Assembly: GCA_021815535.1 (NCBI GenBank)
Contig: JAKAGL010000155.1
Span: 1-6,140 of the forward strand
DNA: 6,140 nt
Source of the DNA: a bacterium
Lineage (GTDB): Bacteria; Nitrospinota_A; UBA7883; JACRGQ01
Reading direction: 5' to 3'
Below are positions 1 to 5,180 of the stretch, piece after piece; the first letter of the stretch is position 1; each line of letters begins with the position of its first letter. The notes under the pieces are model-generated. The model did not search any database, was not told the origin of the DNA, and saw only the letters and a program-made list of their open reading frames with translations. A program made the translations under genes and the position numbers.

Positions 1-1
1 G

Positions 2-106
2 GAGTACATGCCTGTTGAAACGCAGCTTAAGTTTATCAGGCGTATCGCGGTGAACATGGCGTTAAAGCTAAAGGAGCAGAGTGTCACGCTTATCGAGGCG
101 CTGTAG
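2..106 (+). CDS. C-terminal fragment of an unidentified protein (possibly a cyclic-nucleotide-binding-type helix)
   Basis: An open frame enters from the left edge and ends at TAG (104-106), leaving 34 visible codons that begin Glu-Tyr-Met-Pro-Val. The fragment is almost wholly helical in character, with alternating hydrophobic and basic residues (FIRRIAVNMALKLKEQ, then TLIEAL at the end). This resembles the C-terminal helix that closes many cyclic-nucleotide-binding (Crp-like effector) domains, but 34 residues cannot establish a family. It is read as real because it stays open from the edge to a stop and has a plausible amphipathic composition; no start or ribosome site is visible. Its last 17 bp overlap the end of the convergent tilS gene. 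It could also be a chance open frame, so the function call is only a suggestion. Confidence 0.4.
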   Translation, partial: EYMPVETQLKFIRRIAVNMALKLKEQSVTLIEAL

Positions 107-1493
107 CGGCGCCCGTCCGCAGCTGAAGTTTCAATATCCGTTTTGTTTGCGGGGTTATCTTCACCCGCTCTGAGAGTCGGACACCGGCGATCCACAACAC
201 CTCATTTCCCGTTGCCAGAAGGGTGATACCGTCACGTTCCCACCGCGGGATTTTCGCATCGATGAAAAATTTTTTCAGCTTCCGCGTTCCGGGCGCCCCC
301 AGGGGGGTGAAGATGTCACCTGCGCGGCGGTTCCGTATCTCCGCGCCGGGTGGCAGCATTCCGGCGTCAATGTAAACGGTTGCGCAAGCGGGATCGAAAG
401 AGTGAGTAGGCCTTTCCGTTACCTCCACACTGATCAATGCACCGGTTTCTGTGATGGAAATATGGCCCGGCAGCGGCAAAGCATAGGCGAAGCGAGGGAT
501 GGCCAGCGGCGCGCGAAGGCAGTAGAAGACACCGTGCGCCGTGCGGGCACGAATTCCTTTAAGGGTGATTTCACCGTCTGGCATATCCCCCGCGGCGAGA
601 CGGCGCAGATTTTCCAGATTATCGAAAGTTATCCCCATCAGATGCTTGCGCGCGGAGCCGAGTGCACGGCGGATCACTTCGCGTTGCAACGCCACGGGAA
701 GCGGCGCGAAAAGGACGCAGGGGAAGGATAACCCTCCTTCCGGAAGTTGAGTGCCGATGCTCGAGGCGGTTTCTTTGGCGCTGGCGGCCAGAAATTCCTG
801 CGCATCGTGGAATATTGTAGCGGTTTTAAGGAGCGCGGCGCGTACTGCTGGATTATAGTCCCGCTCCAGATAAGGTATCAGCTGGTTGCGCACCCGGTTG
901 CGCGCGTATTTGTTCGCGAAGTTTGAACTGTCGGTCCGGTAGGGTTGTCCAATGCCATCAAGCCACGCCAAAAGTTCCGCTTTATGGACAGCGGTAAGCG
1001 GGCGTACCACATGGGCGCCGCGCGTTTTCGGCAGGCCCGAAAGCCCCCGCGGTCCGGCGCCGCGAAGAAGGTTCAAAAGAAACGTTTCCGCAACGTCGTC
1101 GGCCGTGTGAGCGGTGGCGATCACATTGGCGCGTCCCCTCTCGACGGTGCGGCGAAAAATGAGGTAGCGCAAGTCACGCGCGGCAGATTGCACCGACCCT
1201 CCGGCGGCGTCGATATAACGGTCAAGCTGAATGCGCTGTTCATAATAAGGAATGCCAAGCCGGCCGCAAAGCTCCTTGCAGAAGCGGGCATCGTCGTCCG
1301 ATTCCGCGCCACGCAAGCCGTGGTTTATGTGCAAGGCCGTGATCGATATACCAAGCCGGGCCCGGAGCTCGTGAAGCAATAAAAGCAGGGCTGTTGAATC
1401 CGGCCCTCCGGAAACGGCGGCGCAGACGGTTTCTCCCCGTTTCACAAGTTGTTTCGCGGCGGCCAGAACAGCTGATTGGATCATGTCAGTCAT
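90..1493 (-). CDS. tilS: tRNA(Ile)-lysidine synthetase TilS
   Basis: A 467-residue cytoplasmic enzyme that uses ATP and lysine to convert the wobble cytidine (C34) of tRNA-Ile(CAU) to lysidine, so that the tRNA reads AUA as isoleucine; the gene is essential in most bacteria. The N-terminal PP-loop ATPase domain shows SGGPDS at 28-33, INHGLRG at 56-62 and HTADDVAET at 129-137, followed by RPL (164-166) and the DSSN...RNRVRN signature (188-203). The C-terminal substrate-binding domain spans about 385-450, with RNRRAGD (387-393) and FFIDAKIPRWERD (409-421). Length and domain order match full-length TilS, and no key residue is missing. The ATG at 1493 lies inside the last codons of the upstream HD-GYP gene (8-bp overlap). 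A second in-frame ATG at 1484 is an alternative start; neither has a strong Shine-Dalgarno sequence. Stop is TAA at 90-92. Probably co-transcribed with the HD-GYP gene. Confidence 0.96.
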   Translation of the reverse strand: MTDMIQSAVLAAAKQLVKRGETVCAAVSGGPDSTALLLLLHELRARLGISITALHINHGLRGAESDDDARFCKELCGRLGIPYYEQRIQLDRYIDAAGGSVQSAARDLRYLIFRRTVERGRANVIATAHTADDVAETFLLNLLRGAGPRGLSGLPKTRGAHVVRPLTAVHKAELLAWLDGIGQPYRTDSSNFANKYARNRVRNQLIPYLERDYNPAVRAALLKTATIFHDAQEFLAASAKETASSIGTQLPEGGLSFPCVLFAPLPVALQREVIRRALGSARKHLMGITFDNLENLRRLAAGDMPDGEITLKGIRARTAHGVFYCLRAPLAIPRFAYALPLPGHISITETGALISVEVTERPTHSFDPACATVYIDAGMLPPGAEIRNRRAGDIFTPLGAPGTRKLKKFFIDAKIPRWERDGITLLATGNEVLWIAGVRLSERVKITPQTKRILKLQLRTGAATAPR

Positions 1494-2583
1494 TAAACCG
1501 GTTCATTATGTTGACAAATGCCGATTCGATGGCTTGGTAGGCCTCCACCACGGCGGGGTCGAAATGTGAGCCGCTTCCTTCCAAAATGATCCGGTGGGTT
1601 ATATCGTGCGTCATGGGGGGTTTGTAGACCCGTTTGGATATGAGGGCGTCGTACACATCCGACAGGGCCATGATGCGTGCCGCCAATGGAATTTCTATTC
1701 CTTTAAGCCCGGCGGGATAGCCGTTTCCCGCCCACTTTTCGTGATGGCAGTACGCGATCTCTTTTGCCATATGAAGAAACGAACTGTTGATGGTGAGACG
1801 TTTTTCCGATTCTTCAAGTGTCCATCCGCCGATGACGGAATGTTGTTTCATTATTTCGAACTCTTCCGCGGTGAGCTTTCCCGGTTTGAGCAAAATGGCA
1901 TCAGGTATTCCAACCTTGCCAATGTCGTGCAACGGCGAAGCCCGCCGGATGGTGGTGATGAACGCATCATCAATTTCATTCCGGTAAGGTCCGCTTTTAC
2001 GCAATTGCCCGGCGAGCGCTCCGGTATATTCGCGTATCCGTTCGAGGTGGCCGCCGGTTTCGGGATCGCGGTGCTCCGCAAGCTTGGCGAAGCCGAACAT
2101 CGCCAGGTCGCGGGTTTGCTCGATCTCAATGGTGCGCTCCACTACCTTGATTTCAAGCGATTTTTGCAGGGCGATATTTTCATCGAACGCGCGTTTTAAA
2201 CGGAGCATGGAACTGGAACGGGCTTTTAGTTCCAGTTCGTTCACCGGTTTGTTCAGGTAATCGTTCGCTCCGGCGGAAAGGCCGGCAAGGAGTTGTTCGT
2301 CGGTTTTCATGTCGGCGGTGAGCAATATGATGGGAACCCGCTGATCGAGTATTTCGCGCACTTTGCCAGTAAGTATGATGCCGTCCATGCGCGGCATCCT
2401 GATGTCCGTAACAATGAGATCAATCTCTGTTTTGTGTTCTTTGACGAGTTGGAGGGCTTCAAAACCATTGCTGGCCCGCAGCGTCCGTGCTCCCTCCCTT
2501 TCAAAGATCAGGGTCAGCAATTCAAGGTTGGAATCGGTGTCATCCACCAGCAGTACCATGGCATTGCTAAGTTGGCTATTCAT
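1486..2583 (-). CDS. Response regulator with HD-GYP output domain (predicted c-di-GMP phosphodiesterase, RpfG-like)
   Basis: A 365-residue cytoplasmic response regulator. The N-terminal receiver (about residues 8-128) has the acidic pair in LLVDD (D14, D15), the phospho-acceptor D60 (IVTD), the switch Thr89 (LLTA) and Lys112 (NKP). A helical, probably coiled-coil linker at 134-160 leads to the HD-GYP domain: RDPETGGH at 172-179, HDIGKVGIPD at 219-228, H248 in MKQHSVIG, CHHEKWAGNGYP at 279-290 (the GYP signature) and SHFDP at 339-343. The expected metal ligands are present, so hydrolysis of cyclic di-GMP is predicted on family knowledge. I chose the ATG at 2583 because it places the receiver beta-1 strand near the N-terminus. 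A longer frame to 2679 would run into the divergent gene, and an ATG at 2559 (directly at MVLLVDD) is possible. The start has no strong Shine-Dalgarno; a GGCGGGA lies upstream at poor spacing. It ends with TGA overlapping tilS by 8 bp. No partner kinase is visible. Confidence 0.93.
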   Translation of the reverse strand: MNSQLSNAMVLLVDDTDSNLELLTLIFEREGARTLRASNGFEALQLVKEHKTEIDLIVTDIRMPRMDGIILTGKVREILDQRVPIILLTADMKTDEQLLAGLSAGANDYLNKPVNELELKARSSSMLRLKRAFDENIALQKSLEIKVVERTIEIEQTRDLAMFGFAKLAEHRDPETGGHLERIREYTGALAGQLRKSGPYRNEIDDAFITTIRRASPLHDIGKVGIPDAILLKPGKLTAEEFEIMKQHSVIGGWTLEESEKRLTINSSFLHMAKEIAYCHHEKWAGNGYPAGLKGIEIPLAARIMALSDVYDALISKRVYKPPMTHDITHRIILEGSGSHFDPAVVEAYQAIESAFVNIMNRFND

Positions 2584-2650
2584 GCATAAATTATCCCGCC
2601 GGATTCCTCTTATATCTTGTATGCAAAGTATATTATCATTTGGATATACC
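2584..2650. promoter_or_regulatory. Divergent AT-rich intergenic region between two response-regulator genes
   Basis: This 67-bp gap lies between the start codons of the HD-GYP regulator (minus, 2583) and the sigma-54 activator (plus, 2651), so it should hold or overlap both promoters. About one third of its bases are G or C (23 of 67), clearly lower than the flanking genes. On the plus strand TATTAT at 2631-2636 is a possible -10 box, but the -35 position is poor. On the minus strand TATAAG (within 2609-2616) is another weak -10-like hexamer. Short inverted repeats are present: TATATC at 2611-2616 with GATATA at 2643-2648, and an imperfect dyad centred on ATGCAT (2582-2587) over the HD-GYP start codon. 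No sigma-54 GG-N10-GC site was found. Exact promoter positions are guesses; the location between divergent genes is the real evidence. Confidence 0.5.
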
Positions 2651-4045
2651 ATGGAAAACATATTAGTGGTGGATGACAATCAGGACAACCTGGACCTGAT
2701 CAGCCTGATGCTGGAGCGCCACGGATTCAGGAACATTACCGCGCTCTCCGGGATGGAGGCGCTTGTGAAGATGGAAAAAGAGCGGGTTCATCTGGTCATC
2801 AGCGATCTGATGATGCCGCAGATGAACGGCATTCAGCTTCTTGAAAAGGTCAAAGAATCCTGGCCGGATACCGAAGTGATCATCGTTACCAGCGCCGGAA
2901 CCGTAAAACCCGCGGTGGAGGCGATGAAAAAAGGGGCACATAGCTATATCCAGAGACCGTTTGAAGACGATGACCTGGTGTTGGAAGTCAGGAAAGTCCT
3001 AGACTACGTGAATATGCGGAAAGAAAACACCAACCTGCGGGAAGAGCTGGATCGGGTGCGGCACGGCAACCTGATGATAGGCAATACACCGGTTATAAGG
3101 GCAATTCAGGAACTTGTGGTAAGCGTTGCCAATACGAACGCCACAGTGCTGATCATGGGGGAGAGCGGTACCGGCAAAGAACTGGTCGCCAACGCGCTTC
3201 ATAATGCCAGCGGCAGGAAAAGAGGGCCATTCGTCAAGGTGAATTGCGCCGCCCTGGCGGAATCATTGCTGGAGAGCGAACTGTTTGGCCATGAAAAGGG
3301 GGCCTTTACCGGGGCGATAGTCCAGAAGAAAGGGCGCTTCGAGATTGCCGACGGAGGTACTCTTTTCCTGGATGAAATTGGAGACATATCTCCTGCCATC
3401 CAGGTCAAGCTGTTGCGCGTCCTGCAAGAACGGGAGTTCGACAGGGTAGGCGGTTCCAAGCCCGTGAAGACCGATGTGCGGATCATTACGGCCACAAATA
3501 AAAATCTTGCCGAAGAGGTCAAACGGGGAAAATTCCGTGAAGACCTTTTCTACCGCCTCAACGTGATCTCCATCAATATGCCGGCGTTACGCGAACGTAA
3601 AGACGATATTCCGGATTTGGCGCAGTATTTCATCGAAAAATACAAAGCCGATATGAACAAGAACATCGTGGGCATTTCGGACAAGGCGTTGCGCGCGCTG
3701 GGCAACTATGATTGGCCCGGCAACATCCGGGAACTCCAGAACGTGATTGAACGGGGGGTGGTGTTGGCGAACCGGCCCATGTTGGATCTGGCCGACCTTC
3801 CCGATAACATCAGCAAAGGGCCTCAAAGAATTTCGATTGCCGGCGGAGAGGAATTGCCAACCTTGAAAGACGCCAAACATCTATTCGAAAGGCAGTACCT
3901 GGAAAAGGCCCTGATGATGAATAAAGGGAATATTTCACGCACGGCCGACATGATAGAGCTTGCGCGGAAGAACCTGCAGGACAAGATCAAGACCTACGAG
4001 ATCGATATCGACCGGTTGCTGGAAGGAAAGGGGGGGGAAGGGTAG
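2651..4045 (+). CDS. Sigma-54-dependent response regulator (NtrC family: REC, AAA+, Fis-type HTH)
   Basis: A 464-residue cytoplasmic activator that would bind upstream sites and use ATP hydrolysis to open sigma-54 RNA polymerase promoters. The receiver (1-118) has D8/D9, phospho-acceptor D52 (VISDLMMP) and T80; the usual invariant Lys is Arg102 (QRPF). A helical linker spans 120-140. The AAA+ domain has Walker A GESGTGKE (170-177), the sigma-54 contact loop GAFTGA (217-222), Walker B GGTLFLDE (235-242), an arginine-finger region FREDLFYRLN (295-304) and sensor II WPGNIREL (355-362). A Fis-type helix-turn-helix occupies about 406-452, ending RKNLQDKIKTYEID. The ATG at 2651 puts ILVVDD at residues 4-9, as in most homologues, and has GGA at 2642-2644 as a weak ribosome site; an in-frame ATG at 2621 would add ten residues. 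Regulated targets are unknown. Stop TAG lies 2 bp from the convergent glycosyltransferase stop. Confidence 0.96.
   Translation: MENILVVDDNQDNLDLISLMLERHGFRNITALSGMEALVKMEKERVHLVISDLMMPQMNGIQLLEKVKESWPDTEVIIVTSAGTVKPAVEAMKKGAHSYIQRPFEDDDLVLEVRKVLDYVNMRKENTNLREELDRVRHGNLMIGNTPVIRAIQELVVSVANTNATVLIMGESGTGKELVANALHNASGRKRGPFVKVNCAALAESLLESELFGHEKGAFTGAIVQKKGRFEIADGGTLFLDEIGDISPAIQVKLLRVLQEREFDRVGGSKPVKTDVRIITATNKNLAEEVKRGKFREDLFYRLNVISINMPALRERKDDIPDLAQYFIEKYKADMNKNIVGISDKALRALGNYDWPGNIRELQNVIERGVVLANRPMLDLADLPDNISKGPQRISIAGGEELPTLKDAKHLFERQYLEKALMMNKGNISRTADMIELARKNLQDKIKTYEIDIDRLLEGKGGEG
4030..4037 (+). repeat. Homopolymeric G8 tract at the end of the sigma-54 regulator gene
   Basis: Eight consecutive G residues within a purine-only stretch (GGAAGGAAA, G8, AAGGG) encode the Gly/Glu-rich tail just before the TAG at 4043-4045. 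The tract is a potential slippage site and, with the neighbouring GG and GGG runs, could form a two-tier G-quadruplex. A length change would alter only the last few residues and extend the tail, so a large functional effect is unlikely. Confidence 0.6.
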
Positions 4046-4047
4046 TT

Positions 4048-5175
4048 CTATGGGCGGCCTGGCGCGTCGGCGTAAAGCCCCAATACCTTTTTTATGACCA
4101 CCCCTTTCGAATAGCGTTCCAGCGCACCGGGAAGATTAACCCGCGCTTTGGTATTCGCCGTTTCCATATCGTCCAGCACACGGATGATTCCCTCTGCCAG
4201 CGAGTTATGGTTTTTCGGCTCCACCAGCGTTCCGTATGTGCCATATCCAAGTTGGGCAGGAGTGCCGCCTGCATTGGTGCCGATAATCGGGATGGCGCAC
4301 AACTCCGCCATCATCATGCTGGTGGAACAGGTTTCGAAGTGGGAAGGGGATAGGAACACGTCAAAGCAGCTGAGCACACGGGCCTGGTCGGCCCCGCGCT
4401 GGTCGCCGATAAATTTTACTTTACCTGCCAGACCGAGCCGGGTGATCTCATCTTCCAAGCGGTTTTTTTCGCCCCCAACGCCGGCGTGGGCCGTTTCATC
4501 CCCCACCAGCAACAGCCGGGCTTCGGGATGTTTTGCCAAAACGTCAGGCATTGCCCGCACCGCCTCCATCTGCCCCTTGGAAGGGTCAAGCCTTCCCAGT
4601 ATGCCGAGCACCCGGTTGTCAGCACTGAATCCGAGATTGTTTTTGCGGAACTCCTCGTCACGGCCGGGATGGTATAAACCGGTATCAAGGCCGTAAGCGA
4701 CAATGCTTATTTGATCCGGGGTTATCGGAAGGTTTTTAAGCGCCGTTTCCGCCAACACCGGTGAGCAAGCAAATATTTTAGCGATATGGCGATATTCGAA
4801 CCGATGGTAGGCATCTTTCTTGGGGCCGGGAACCAGCATCTGGAGCCAAAGGAATGTTTTTACATCCCGAAGGAGTTTTGTGACAGGAATAACCAGTCCG
4901 AGATCCTCGGTATGCGTCACCTGCACAACCTTGAACTTTTTGGACCGGATGATCCCCCAAAGGTTGATCATAACCCGCAGGTCTGCATAGGCGACAATGT
5001 TCTTAAATGCGATATGGGGAATGCCGTTGGCCACCAGTTCCCGCTCGATTGGAAAACCGGCGCGGCAGACAAACAGGATCTCGTGCCCCGCACGGTGCAG
5101 ATTGACGGCAAGATCGTAGGAGTTCTTTTCCAGCCCGCCCCATGAACGGGAGAAATTGACGTGGAGCGATTTCAT
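4048..5175 (-). CDS. GT4-type (GT-B fold) glycosyltransferase
   Basis: A 375-residue predicted cytoplasmic or membrane-peripheral glycosyltransferase that would move a sugar from a nucleotide-activated donor to a glycan or lipid-linked acceptor. The N-terminal Rossmann half begins with the GT4-like pattern FSRSWGGLEKNSYDLAVNL (8-26, diglycine at 13-14). The C-terminal half has GILGRLDPSKGQ (191-202; R195 and K200 at the donor-phosphate positions), LLLVGD (221-226), KFIGDQ (254-259) and SPSHFETCSTSMMMAE (276-291), followed by IPIIGTNAGGTP (295-306). No signal peptide or transmembrane segment is evident. The usual E-X7-E motif is degenerate: E281 is kept, but the second position is M289, and the Glu usual after GGTP is Ala. 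The ATG at 5175 starts 5 bp after the dehydrogenase stop, so the two are surely co-transcribed; the ribosome site is weak. Donor and acceptor cannot be told from sequence. Confidence 0.92.
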   Translation of the reverse strand: MKSLHVNFSRSWGGLEKNSYDLAVNLHRAGHEILFVCRAGFPIERELVANGIPHIAFKNIVAYADLRVMINLWGIIRSKKFKVVQVTHTEDLGLVIPVTKLLRDVKTFLWLQMLVPGPKKDAYHRFEYRHIAKIFACSPVLAETALKNLPITPDQISIVAYGLDTGLYHPGRDEEFRKNNLGFSADNRVLGILGRLDPSKGQMEAVRAMPDVLAKHPEARLLLVGDETAHAGVGGEKNRLEDEITRLGLAGKVKFIGDQRGADQARVLSCFDVFLSPSHFETCSTSMMMAELCAIPIIGTNAGGTPAQLGYGTYGTLVEPKNHNSLAEGIIRVLDDMETANTKARVNLPGALERYSKGVVIKKVLGLYADAPGRP

Positions 5176-5180
5176 TGGCG

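Noticed and set aside
1594..2199. A 201-codon plus-strand open frame opposite the HD-GYP gene
   Set aside because: It is antisense to the conserved HD-GYP domain and has no recognisable motif or ribosome site; treated as a shadow.
2363..2650. N-terminal extension of the sigma-54 regulator by 96 codons
   Set aside because: The extension is antisense to the HD-GYP receiver, has no family resemblance, and receiver domains of this type begin within a few residues of the ILVVDD strand, which fits the ATG at 2651.
2584..2650. Sigma-54 promoter (GG-N10-GC) in the divergent gap, implying autoregulation
   Set aside because: The best GC positions on either strand lack GG at the required spacing.
2584..2679. 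N-terminal extension of the HD-GYP regulator to an ATG at 2679
   Set aside because: It would overlap the divergent gene's start and consume the AT-rich promoter region; the added residues match no receiver-domain feature.
4002..4011. Perfect 10-bp palindrome TCGATATCGA
   Set aside because: It falls within conserved coding sequence for the Glu-Ile-Asp-Ile-Asp segment of the regulator and is explained by codon choice.
4050..4093. Rho-independent terminator for the sigma-54 regulator
   Set aside because: The stem (TGGGC with GCCCCA) is short, needs a loop of about 20 bases, and the T-run is separated from it by several bases; too weak to annotate.
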